DNA of 24,090 bases from Rikenellaceae bacterium. GTDB taxonomy: Bacteria; Bacteroidota; Bacteroidia; Bacteroidales; UBA932. Position numbers and translations under genes: made by a program. Below the pieces are notes generated by a model. That model saw nothing but the letters and a program-made list of their open reading frames with translations, had not been told where the DNA came from and did not search any database. The number at the start of each line of letters is the position of its first letter. The first letter of the stretch is position 1. Shown piece by piece: positions 15,095-21,191 of this stretch. The DNA is taken from positions 1 to 24,090 of the forward strand of contig CAAGNP010000038.1 in assembly GCA_900771335.1 (NCBI GenBank), in the 5' to 3' direction.

Positions 15095-16106
15095 AGCCAG
15101 CCTCCTTTTCAAGTGCTTGTCTGTGAATTTCTGATGGAACCTGCACCAACTGATTTTTGTAATTACCGGAGACAATAAGCTCCACCCAGCCACCATCCAT
15201 TCCGAAAGTCATTTTATGTTCCAGTCTGTTCTCTATCCAGGCGACGACACACTCATTAACAACTCTGTCAAGATGTTCTACACAAGAGAATGGGACATCC
15301 GGCGAATAGACAGACATATCTGCCCCCACACCGACTGTATAGAAACTGCCGGGGAACTCCCTGTTGTATCTTAGAAATCCCATAATTGTCTCACCGCAAA
15401 TAGGTAAAACCATATCGCAAGAATCATTATAGCATTCCTCTGCATAGAGGTACGCTAAAGAGGCCTTATAAAACCCTTCCGTATTATCATCGTTGATCTC
15501 ACTAAAATCAACCACATCTATATCGTCTCCCCCACCCAGGGCAAATCCGTCAATAAATCCATCTTTTCCCTCCCTCATGTAACGATAATTGTCGTTGGCA
15601 ATATAGATTCTGGCATTGCTCACACTATCCATTCTGCCAGCTAGATAACCTGCTTCATACATAGGTGCATATAAAGGGACATGTACTGAATATAGGTCAG
15701 GGTGAGATAAATCTCCATCAAACACAAGGAGTTTTGTAGAATCTGAATCAATTACGCCCCCCTCTGAAGCAAGTTTGCTCAGATAATCTGAATATTCTGG
15801 ATCTGCGGAGATAATCAGACGTTTTTTTCCTGACTGGTTATTTTTCACAAGCCTTTCAATAGTATTTGTTCCCTCTTCATATGTGAAAGGAATAATGGGA
15901 CGGAATACTATGCCCAGAGAATCTGAAGCATTAATCAGCCCCTTATAGATCATACCGTCGTGGGTATGCTCGCTTACCCCATAGGATGAAAATATAGCAA
16001 TCACCTCAGTATCATACCTGAACTTATCCTTATCTTCACGCTTCACACACGAAGAGAAACTAATCAGTATCAATAATATTTTGAGGATAACTTTCAAATC
16101 CTTCAT
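15084..16106 (-). CDS. BMP/PnrA-like solute-binding lipoprotein
   Basis: A 340-residue lipoprotein, first gene of the five-gene operon. The start at 16106 gives a good signal (MKDLKVILKILLILISFSSC, Cys20); an in-frame ATG at 16136 lies inside the promoter's -7 box and can be excluded. The order of motifs resembles basic membrane protein/PnrA-type binding proteins: LLVFDGD, VPLYAPMYEAGYLAGRMD, KDGFIDGFALGG, a helix with FYKASLAYLYAEE, DMVLPICGETIMGFLRYN and YTVGVGADMSVYSP. Known relatives bind nucleosides and deliver them to ABC permeases, but no permease or ATPase is nearby, so a sensing role is more likely. The last 11 bp overlap the start of the peptidase-fusion gene, which suggests translational coupling. 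Confidence 0.8.
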   Translation of the reverse strand: MKDLKVILKILLILISFSSCVKREDKDKFRYDTEVIAIFSSYGVSEHTHDGMIYKGLINASDSLGIVFRPIIPFTYEEGTNTIERLVKNNQSGKKRLIISADPEYSDYLSKLASEGGVIDSDSTKLLVFDGDLSHPDLYSVHVPLYAPMYEAGYLAGRMDSVSNARIYIANDNYRYMREGKDGFIDGFALGGGDDIDVVDFSEINDDNTEGFYKASLAYLYAEECYNDSCDMVLPICGETIMGFLRYNREFPGSFYTVGVGADMSVYSPDVPFSCVEHLDRVVNECVVAWIENRLEHKMTFGMDGGWVELIVSGNYKNQLVQVPSEIHRQALEKEAGYER

Positions 16107-16133
16107 GAAACTATAATAAAATAAAATAATGGG

Positions 16134-16165
16134 CAAAGATAGGGCTGTATTTCATAACACACAAA
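16134..16165 (-). promoter_or_regulatory. Promoter of the five-gene lipoprotein/peptidase operon
   Basis: On the minus strand, TTTG (16162-16165) is followed after 20 bp by TATCTTTG (16134-16141), matching the Bacteroidota -33/-7 pattern. A start about 7 bp further gives a leader of roughly 20 nt to the ATG at 16106. The box covers the alternative ATG at 16136, which rules out that start. Confidence 0.75.
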
Positions 16166-16226
16166 AGGGAAAGTCCTACATTTAACTCTACATCCTATTA
16201 TTGTTGAGAAATTCCCGAAAAACTCG

Positions 16227-16247
16227 ATGTAAACATAAATGTAAACA
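16227..16247. promoter_or_regulatory. Tandem 9-bp direct repeats, possible operator
   Basis: ATGTAAACA occurs at 16227-16235 and again at 16239-16247, a 12-bp period, so both copies face nearly the same side of the helix. They lie midway between the two divergent promoters. A DNA-binding site for the neighbouring regulator is possible. The sequence is AT-rich, so chance is not excluded. Confidence 0.4.
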
Positions 16248-16251
16248 ATTA

Positions 16252-16283
16252 TTGGATTATAAGGTGAATTATACATAAATTTG
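16252..16283 (+). promoter_or_regulatory. Promoter of the TPR/HTH regulator gene
   Basis: TAAATTTG (16276-16283) matches TAnnTTTG. TTGG (16252-16255), 20 bp upstream, is a weak match to the -33 TTTG. The implied leader is about 78 nt, unusually long compared with the 14-20 nt leaders of other genes here, and contains two inverted repeats (16286-16299 and 16315-16327). Confidence 0.6.
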
Positions 16284-16285
16284 TA

Positions 16286-16327
16286 CTTACTGAAGTAAGG
16301 ATACAATGCATGAATCTACATTGTAGA
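16286..16327. promoter_or_regulatory. Two inverted repeats in the regulator leader
   Basis: CTTAC-TGAA-GTAAG (16286-16299) is a small perfect hairpin, and TCTACA-T-TGTAGA (16315-16327) is a perfect 13-bp palindrome. Both lie downstream of the predicted start of transcription of the regulator. They could be operators for autoregulation or RNA structures. Only the symmetry is seen. Confidence 0.45.
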
Positions 16328-16367
16328 CACGACAACACACCTAAGAAATTTAAAAGCCATACACCAC

Positions 16368-18275
16368 ATGAAACTCCTGAAATACAGCCGGATAGTATTG
16401 ATATTTGCCATATTGGCACTCACAGCCCCAAAATGCTTTGCCAATGAGGACATTTTCCAAAAAGCAAGGTCTTTTCAGCGCAACGGGCAATACCCGGAGG
16501 CAATAAGTGCATATAAGGTATACCTCTCCAAGCCGATAGACAGAGAGGGTCTTAATGGGAAACAATTGGGAATATACACCGATGCGCTGGTCCAGCTTAT
16601 GAACACATACCAGAGTGCCGGTCAGCCGGAAGAATGTATTGCTGCACTACAGGAGCTCTTCAAATCATCTCCGACCTTGCAGAATGTGTGTCTACGGGAT
16701 TACTATTCTGTATTGGGCTATGCCCTCTCCCGTACAGAAAGGATGGGAGAAGCTGAAGAGACAACATTGAAAGCCCTCACCTTGCCTCTTCACCACTCGA
16801 CTCCTGAACGTTATTTCCGGGACTATGCATATGCTGCTGCAGTATTTTACAGCAATCCTGACTACCAAAAAGAGGTAATCGATTGGTGTAATGAAGCATT
16901 GGAACAAGCCAGATCATGCAAGAACACTTCGGGTCAGCAGTGGGTCATATCCATGCTGGCTTCCCTTTACAAAAGGAGTGGCGATCTGAACAATGCCCTG
17001 GATCTTTATCAAAAAAGTATAGATGAATCCAGATCCAGAGGAGATGATCTTGGGTTAATCAACAGCCTTAACTCCTTTATAGATTTCTTCCTTTATTGGG
17101 ACATCCCTGAATATGCAAATATATATGCCACAGAAGCTATTAGCATAGAAAAAAGGATGAAACAGAAGAATCCTATGGTCTCCGCACAAGCATATATAAA
17201 TAAGGTACGAGCACTGTATCAGATTGGAGAGACCGATTCAATAGCTTTCTACATTGACTACGCACGCAAGTTGTGTGAAACACTTCCCTATAACAGTGGT
17301 ATGGTAGATATAAATCTTATAAACGGCATCTGTCTTACAGAAAGAGGGGGAGCTTCATTAAAGGCAGGCATCGGGGAATTAGAACAAGTTATCCAAAAAG
17401 GGACCGCTGCCAACCGGGCAAAAGCATATCACCAACTGGCACAGACCTATCTTAAAAATGGAGACCGACAGGATGCAGAACTCATGCTTGACAGCCTGCA
17501 GTCAATACTCTATAAGAATGAGATACCACTACAGATACAGCATATTGACTACAGACCCATCTTGGATCACTATCTTAAAAAGGGAAATCAGGAGAAGCTG
17601 AGACAATACACAGAGCTTATGCTTCAGGAGCAAAAGGCTTTCAGGGAAAGGAGCCTCAACTACAATTTTGTCGAAGCGATCGTAGACCTTCAGACAGGAA
17701 CCAGACTGCAGGAGCTGAAGATCGTTCAGCTCAAACAGGAAAACGAACGGCTTTGGCTGGTGATATGTATCGTGATAGCTGTCATTACTATTGCCGTAGT
17801 GGTCACCCTCCTGTTCTATCAGAAAATCAAGTATACCAAACAGATGAGACTTGCAGACAAACAGGTCGTCTCACTGGTCAATAAGCTTAACCAGTCAAAC
17901 ATCGAAAAAGAGAAGATTTCACAACAATTCCAGGAATTTCTTGCCGAGAAGGACAATCGTCAGGAATTGGAGACACTGACCCCATACATCCTCAAGGAGA
18001 GCGGCGAGGCCAAATTCCGTCAATGTTTTGAGCTGCTCTATCCCACATTTCTTCCTCGCCTGCGAGACAAAATCCCTACAGTCTCACGTCGCGAAGAACT
18101 GCTGTCTATGCTAATTGCGTTAAATCAGGACAATAAGAATATTGCTGAATTACTTGGTATAGCTCCCCGAAGTGTATTGATGCTCCGTCACCGCTTCCGT
18201 CAGAAGATAGGTATGAACACAGAGTACTCTCTCGAAAACTTCATTGAGGACCTACTGAACAATTCAGGCAACTAA
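16368..18275 (+). CDS. Membrane-spanning TPR/LuxR-type HTH transcriptional regulator
   Basis: A 635-residue one-component regulator typical of Bacteroidota. A signal peptide (1-25, …LTAPKCFA|NED) leads to a periplasmic TPR-like helical array (about 30-440: FQKARSFQRNGQYPEAISAYK, ASLYKRSGDLNNALDLYQKS, AYHQLAQTYLKNGDRQDAEL). One transmembrane helix follows (about 462-484, WLVICIVIAVITIAVVVTLL), then a coiled coil (about 490-540). The C-terminal DNA-binding domain is SRREELLSMLIALNQDNKNI…LGIAPRSVLMLRHRFRQKIGM (about 572-615), a LuxR/sigma-region-4-like HTH. It faces away from the binding-protein/peptidase operon across 261 bp, so it probably senses envelope signals, perhaps through one of the binding lipoproteins, and controls that operon. 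The partner and ligand are inferred, not seen. Its stop codon begins the 50-bp direct repeat. Confidence 0.88.
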   Translation: MKLLKYSRIVLIFAILALTAPKCFANEDIFQKARSFQRNGQYPEAISAYKVYLSKPIDREGLNGKQLGIYTDALVQLMNTYQSAGQPEECIAALQELFKSSPTLQNVCLRDYYSVLGYALSRTERMGEAEETTLKALTLPLHHSTPERYFRDYAYAAAVFYSNPDYQKEVIDWCNEALEQARSCKNTSGQQWVISMLASLYKRSGDLNNALDLYQKSIDESRSRGDDLGLINSLNSFIDFFLYWDIPEYANIYATEAISIEKRMKQKNPMVSAQAYINKVRALYQIGETDSIAFYIDYARKLCETLPYNSGMVDINLINGICLTERGGASLKAGIGELEQVIQKGTAANRAKAYHQLAQTYLKNGDRQDAELMLDSLQSILYKNEIPLQIQHIDYRPILDHYLKKGNQEKLRQYTELMLQEQKAFRERSLNYNFVEAIVDLQTGTRLQELKIVQLKQENERLWLVICIVIAVITIAVVVTLLFYQKIKYTKQMRLADKQVVSLVNKLNQSNIEKEKISQQFQEFLAEKDNRQELETLTPYILKESGEAKFRQCFELLYPTFLPRLRDKIPTVSRREELLSMLIALNQDNKNIAELLGIAPRSVLMLRHRFRQKIGMNTEYSLENFIEDLLNNSGN

Positions 18276-18322
18276 CAAAAAAGGCAGCTCATTTCTGAAC
18301 TGCCTTTCGTGCTCCCCCAGGG
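18273..18322. repeat. Left copy of a perfect 50-bp direct repeat (candidate attL)
   Basis: These 50 bp are identical to 21009-21058. They contain the regulator's stop codon, a terminator hairpin (18280-18307) and the last 13 nt of a tRNA-Lys gene on the minus strand (18310-18322, ending in GGGGAGCA). No tRNA body follows, so this is an isolated tRNA 3' end. That is the footprint expected when an element integrates into a tRNA 3' end. Confidence 0.9.
18280..18307. terminator. Terminator after the regulator gene
   Basis: AAAGGCAG pairs with CTGCCTTT, and within it TCA pairs with TGA around a TTTC loop with one mismatch. The hairpin begins 5 bp past the regulator stop codon. It is a copy of the tRNA-Lys terminator at 21016-21043. 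Confidence 0.8.
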
Positions 18323-18324
18323 AG

Positions 18325-18501
18325 TTAAGTAAATCCTGATTGTGTTGCAGGAGTCCATCTTCCGGATGAGGATTTAATCAGACGCACGGAAGCCTCATAT
18401 AACACTTTATGTACCCCTTTAAGAACCTTGACATCAGCCAATTCACCTTCTTCAGTTATCGTAAAACAAACACTTACACGCCCCTCTAATCCGAATTTAG
18501 T
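18325..18501 (-). pseudogene. TonB C-terminal domain fragment
   Basis: The minus strand encodes 58 residues without a start codon: TKFGLEGRVSVCFTITEEGE and onward through LADVKVLKGV, RLIKSSSGRWTP and a final TAA at 18325-18327. The pattern (I/L)EGRVxVxFxIxxxGxLxDVKVLKGV…W(T/x)P is the TonB C-terminal domain that contacts outer-membrane receptors. The N-terminal transmembrane and linker regions and about ten residues of the domain are absent. The fragment is in the same frame as the preceding outer-membrane gene, directly after its TAA stop, with no gap. It sits 3 bp from the candidate attL, so truncation by the integration or a later deletion is likely. Confidence 0.8.
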
Positions 18502-19320
18502 TTAGAATGACCTTCCCACTTTAAGCGAAATGGCCATACCCTCAGGAAATATAAATTCTGATTTCACTCCTAGCCACCAGGACTGACCTCTGGTTCCTTG
18601 TATCTTACGTATTCTGGTACCGAATTCCAGGCCTGAATAAAGTCCGGTATTCACAAAGTCATAACCCAAGCTAGCTCCGATATATGGAACGACACGTTTT
18701 TTTCCGATAGAATAGCGGAAGTTTGCATATATAGGAAGAGAGGCGGTGGCCCCGTCGTATCTAAGGCCTGCTGTCAGATATGTCTTATAGCCCAGACCTG
18801 CGCCCATAAAGAAATTCTTTCCAAAATTATAACCACCAACAGCATCTAGGCTCAAGAAGTTCGGAATACCAAGTCCCATTTCAAAGAATCCGGTACCGCC
18901 TTCCTGATTTTCATTTCCGAAAGTAATATGTGATGAACCATAACTATTCATCTTTCCTTTCCCGTAGACATAGAATGGAAGACCTATCAATGCTATAACA
19001 CCTCCAGCTGCTGCTCCAGCCATTGCAAAGAGTGGATACATGGGCATATCTGGAGCATCCGGATTTGGATCGTACATGGCGGCTCCACCAATAAAACAGG
19101 CGACTCCGGTCAACGCGATAGATGCACCAGTAAACAGTAAGGTCTTTCCCGCATCTGCCATATGCACGCCTTTACCTATCTCATAAGAAAGATTATCTTG
19201 ACTATATGAGAATTCCTGAGAAGCATTTGATTGCACACTTGGTGCATATTGTGCAAATGAAATATGATGAGAAACTGCAATAAGGAAAATAGTTGAGACT
19301 ATCAGAATCTTCTTTACCAT
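18502..19320 (-). CDS. Exported outer-membrane beta-barrel-like protein
   Basis: A 272-residue protein with signal peptide (…SHHISFA|QYAP). The first third has two glycine/alanine-rich hydrophobic helices (about 58-80 and 95-118: LLFTGASIALTGVACFIGGA and MYPLFAMAGAAAGGVIALIG). The rest alternates short strands rich in aromatics and glycine (FFEMGLGIPNFLSLDAVGGY, FFMGAGLGYKTYLTAGLRYD, PYIGASLGYDF) and ends with LKVGRSF, a terminal Phe as in outer-membrane barrels. I do not recognise a named family; helices plus a small barrel resemble many hypothetical Bacteroidota envelope proteins. It lies inside the candidate integrative element. No canonical promoter box is visible at the expected distance. 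Confidence 0.75.
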   Translation of the reverse strand: MVKKILIVSTIFLIAVSHHISFAQYAPSVQSNASQEFSYSQDNLSYEIGKGVHMADAGKTLLFTGASIALTGVACFIGGAAMYDPNPDAPDMPMYPLFAMAGAAAGGVIALIGLPFYVYGKGKMNSYGSSHITFGNENQEGGTGFFEMGLGIPNFLSLDAVGGYNFGKNFFMGAGLGYKTYLTAGLRYDGATASLPIYANFRYSIGKKRVVPYIGASLGYDFVNTGLYSGLEFGTRIRKIQGTRGQSWWLGVKSEFIFPEGMAISLKVGRSF

Positions 19321-19573
19321 TGCATTTGTATTTTATTGATGAATAAATCTCATTGTGAAATCCTGAATATAGATGCAATCTGTACGTGTTTCGTGACGCA
19401 TAAATTCAGATTTATGTGCATAAAGATATGCGGTTTTGAATAGAATTCCAAGATATTAAGGAAATTATGATAATTCAAGTTGCAGGCCTCATATTCTCGC
19501 CTGTGCGGAGGGAATGGATAAGTCGCTGGTTTGGCTTTGTGCAACAAAGGCAATCGAGCGACACCGCTTTTCA

Positions 19574-19776
19574 ATTATAATCACTACCCTCGCAGAAGGG
19601 AGATGCCCGATCGGATACCAAGGTGAGCACACACCTTTCGATGCCGTCGATGATGGTTTCGATTATTTCTCGTCTGCCTTCTTGTGAGAGGAGGTGGCGT
19701 ATTCGAGGAGGGTGCCGTCTGGGGAGCGTTTGCCGGGGGTGTTGTGGCCGTGGGCGGGGTCTAGGAGGATGAGCAT
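19574..19776 (-). pseudogene. Remnant of an N-acetylmuramoyl-L-alanine amidase
   Basis: From an ATG at 19776 the minus strand reads MLILLDPAHGHNTPGKRSPD then GTLLEYA, the N-terminus of a zinc amidase_3 protein as found in Bacteroides and their phages (the His in DPAHGH would bind zinc; NTPGKxSPDG is typical). The frame stops at 19663-19665. A different frame then gives GRREIIETIIDGIE, which resembles the next helix of the same family (YxREIxExIV), ending at 19574. So the gene is frameshifted and cut off after about 60 residues of a domain that needs about 170. Codons are GC-rich (CCC, GCC, CTC), unlike the flanking DNA. Confidence 0.65.
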
Positions 19777-20015
19777 GGCGTTGAGGCGACAGCTCGGGGA
19801 TTCCGGGGCGAAGGTAGGGAATTTCACAATAATATTTATTATTTTTGCAATGATTCTGCAACAAATTGAATCTATATACGTATTTTATTAAACAGTTAAT
19901 CATAATTGAGATTTATATGCTCATTTAACAGTTCATAATACAATTATTGTTTTATATCAGCTTAATAGTCAACGGTATATTTTTTGCACGCGTCTATTAA
20001 CATTTTTTATAAAGA

Positions 20016-20047
20016 TTTGTTTATAAATTTAATTTGTTTTAATTTTG
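20016..20047 (+). promoter_or_regulatory. Promoter of the AT-rich two-gene cassette
   Basis: TTTG (20016-20019), a 20-bp spacer and TAATTTTG (20040-20047) match the Bacteroidota -33/-7 pattern. The leader to the ATG at 20068 would be about 14 nt. Confidence 0.75.
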
Positions 20048-20067
20048 CGAAGCAACAATTATTTGAT

Positions 20068-20208
20068 ATGAATACCAAACACACAAAGATTGTAATCACC
20101 AATCCACCAGCGAAACTTATCGAGTTCGTTAAAAAAGCGCAAGCTTGCAAAGAACAGAGAAAACAGGAACTGATGGAAAAGAGATGTCCATCATATAGTA
20201 TCCAGTAA
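20068..20208 (+). CDS. Small 46-residue protein, first gene of an accessory two-gene cassette
   Basis: The protein is basic and mostly helical (MNTKHTKIVITNPPAKLIEF, then KKAQACKEQRKQELMEKRC). The ATG at 20068 is chosen because the promoter's -7 box ends at 20047, which excludes the longer in-frame start at 19984. A short beta strand followed by a charged helix recalls small antitoxin-like or adaptor-like proteins, but I recognise no family. It ends 3 bp before the next gene, so the two are certainly cotranscribed. AT-rich codons set it apart from the core genes of the window. Confidence 0.7.
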   Translation: MNTKHTKIVITNPPAKLIEFVKKAQACKEQRKQELMEKRCPSYSIQ

Positions 20209-20211
20209 TCA

Positions 20212-20733
20212 ATGCAAGATAAATTCATAGACATAAATACATTAGAGGGAGATAAATTAGTTGTCTCCCTCTGTTGTAATTACCCATTCATTAAGGAAGC
20301 GCTTCCTGCTGATTATAAGTATTTAGATATCATAGAAATCAGCATTGATAGAATGGAAGGTAATAATCCTATAGTTCCAAAAACATTTCAAACTATAGTT
20401 CATCGGATTATAGATGAACTAAAAGATCATCCAGAAGTAATCTTATATTATTTCTGTGATGTTTCTTATAATATCCCTAATTTTAGAGAAAGTCGAGGAA
20501 TTACCGCACAAGAATATCGCAACAGATTATTCAAATCATTATTCAAAAGATATAGCAAGTCTCTACCTGAGCCATGGAGAGACGTCGAGATCGAAATGTC
20601 CGATCCTGAAACAGAGATAACATATTACATTCATATCTTGGTTCGCGAATCACAAATAGCAGTGTTGGAGCCATTAACACAAGAAATCGCGAATAATTTC
20701 AATTTCATAATAGCAACGAAAGTACAAGAGTAG
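20212..20733 (+). CDS. Unknown 173-residue protein, second gene of the accessory cassette (possibly DUF6169-like)
   Basis: A soluble protein with no signal or membrane segment. It alternates strands and helices; recognisable stretches are YLDIIEISIDRMEG, FQTIVHRIIDEL, PEVILYYFCDVS, EYRNRLFKSLFKRYSK and TYYIHILVRESQIAVLEPL. The run 'I-V-x-x-I-I-x-E-L/F … V-I-L-Y-x-C-D … R-x-x-L-F-x-x-x-F' resembles Bacteroidota proteins grouped as DUF6169, which commonly follow a short gene as here; I recall this rather than having checked it. Function unknown. The small upstream gene, the accessory location and the low GC content would suit a toxin-antitoxin-like or defence-associated pair, but no catalytic motif supports that. 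Confidence 0.65.
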   Translation: MQDKFIDINTLEGDKLVVSLCCNYPFIKEALPADYKYLDIIEISIDRMEGNNPIVPKTFQTIVHRIIDELKDHPEVILYYFCDVSYNIPNFRESRGITAQEYRNRLFKSLFKRYSKSLPEPWRDVEIEMSDPETEITYYIHILVRESQIAVLEPLTQEIANNFNFIIATKVQE

Positions 20734-20780
20734 TAATATATTTACATTGTCGTCGCTCTCAGAACGAATGACTTGGTTGG

Positions 20781-20800
20781 CCGCATTACCGTAAATGCGG
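20781..20800 (+). terminator. Terminator of the two-gene cassette
   Basis: CCGCATT pairs with AATGCGG around a 6-nt loop and is followed by TATTTTTATA. It lies 48 bp past the stop codon of the 173-residue gene. Confidence 0.75.
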
Positions 20801-20822
20801 TATTTTTATAATCACTTTAAAA

Positions 20823-20871
20823 TAAAATAAATCGAGTTCCAATCTATGCGAAAGGAGCTCGATTTATTTTA
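20823..20871. terminator. 14-bp perfect inverted repeat, probable bidirectional terminator
   Basis: The arms TAAAATAAATCGAG (20823-20836) and CTCGATTTATTTTA (20858-20871) are perfectly complementary, with a 21-nt loop. A-rich and T-rich outer ends suit termination in both directions, for the cassette from the left and the broken minus-strand gene from the right. Confidence 0.6.
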
Positions 20872-20905
20872 ATTATCTGCTAAATAGTTTTCTATAGATA
20901 TCTTA

Positions 20906-20990
20906 TTATTTCACGTCTTTTAAGTATTCTATCAGCCAGTCAGCGAGGTTGATGTGGGCGGTGCGGGGAGCCAGTCGTGGTAGGCGTCGT
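20906..20990 (-). pseudogene. Frameshifted C-terminal fragment of an unidentified protein
   Basis: The minus strand ends with TAHINLADWLIEYLKDVK and a TAA at 20906-20908. Just upstream another frame reads IPDNDAYHDWL, which fits as the continuation if one base is out of place, and this ends near the attR repeat. The GC-rich codons differ from the AT-rich cassette next to it. A His before 'DW' and an amphipathic final helix are common at the end of secreted alpha/beta hydrolases, but this is too short to assign. Confidence 0.4.
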
Positions 20991-21008
20991 TGTCAGGAAT
21001 CAAACATA

Positions 21009-21058
21009 TAACAAAAAAGGCAGCTCATTTCTGAACTGCCTTTCGTGCTCCCCCAGGG
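21009..21058. repeat. Right copy of the 50-bp direct repeat (candidate attR), attached to the intact tRNA
   Basis: Identical to 18273-18322 over 50 bp. It runs from the tRNA-Lys terminator into the 3' end of tRNA-Lys(CTT). Identity stops at position 21059, inside the T-stem of the tRNA. Confidence 0.9.
21016..21043. terminator. Terminator of tRNA-Lys(CTT)
   Basis: AAAGGCAG pairs with CTGCCTTT, extended by an inner TCA/TGA pairing. On the minus strand it follows the tRNA 3' end by 2 nt and is flanked by a run of six A on the plus strand (T on the transcript strand). Confidence 0.8.
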
Positions 21059-21118
21059 GATCGAACCCTGGACCCCAACATTAAGAGTGTCGTGCTCTAC
21101 CAACTGAGCTAGGGAAGC
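21046..21118 (-). tRNA. tRNA-Lys (anticodon CTT)
   Basis: The 73-nt gene folds into a full cloverleaf. Acceptor GCTTCCC pairs with GGGGAGC (one G-T pair). The D-arm contains AGCTCAGTTGGTAGAGC. The anticodon arm is CGACA-CTCTTAA-TGTTG, giving anticodon CTT. The T-arm is CAGGG-TTCGATC-CCCTG, and the discriminator base is A. CCA is not encoded. It reads AAG codons. Its 3' end serves as one end of the candidate integrative element. Confidence 0.95.
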
Positions 21119-21134
21119 TTCCGTTTTGGGATTG

Positions 21135-21165
21135 CAAATGTAAATCATTTGTAACGAAAAACAAA
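21135..21165 (-). promoter_or_regulatory. Promoter of tRNA-Lys(CTT)
   Basis: On the minus strand, TTTG (21162-21165), a 19-bp spacer and TACATTTG (21135-21142). The next 16 nt up to the tRNA 5' end differ from those before tRNA-Lys(TTT) at one position only. Confidence 0.8.
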
Positions 21166-21191
21166 ATAAATTTTCAATCCTTTTACGGAGA

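Larger units (their letters stand above)
19321..20067. other. 747-bp gene-poor stretch with a GC-rich remnant inside AT-rich DNA
   Basis: No intact gene is visible here. Positions 19321-19480 are AT-rich without recognisable signals. A GC-rich patch (about 19490-19815) contains an amidase remnant on the minus strand. Then 19816-20067 is very AT-rich and ends in the promoter of the two-gene cassette. The sharp change in base composition suggests that DNA of different origins has been joined here. Confidence 0.7.
18273..21058. mobile_element. Candidate decayed integrative element at the tRNA-Lys(CTT) 3' end
   Basis: Perfect 50-bp direct repeats bracket the interval, one attached to an intact tRNA-Lys and the other only to its 3' end, giving a unit of 2,736 bp. 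The contents look like an accessory patchwork: a TonB C-terminal fragment, an outer-membrane-protein gene, an amidase remnant with GC-rich codons, an AT-rich two-gene cassette and a frameshifted C-terminus. No integrase is present. A deleted integrative element fits best; a tandem duplication around the tRNA followed by deletion is the main alternative. Confidence 0.55.

Noticed and set aside
16227..16247. Start of a CRISPR or iteron array
   Set aside because: There are only two 9-bp units with 3 bp between them; too short and too few for either.
19350..19574. 74-codon open frame on the minus strand
   Set aside because: No start context, promoter or family resemblance; the translation is basic and Pro/His-rich and probably fortuitous beside the amidase remnant.
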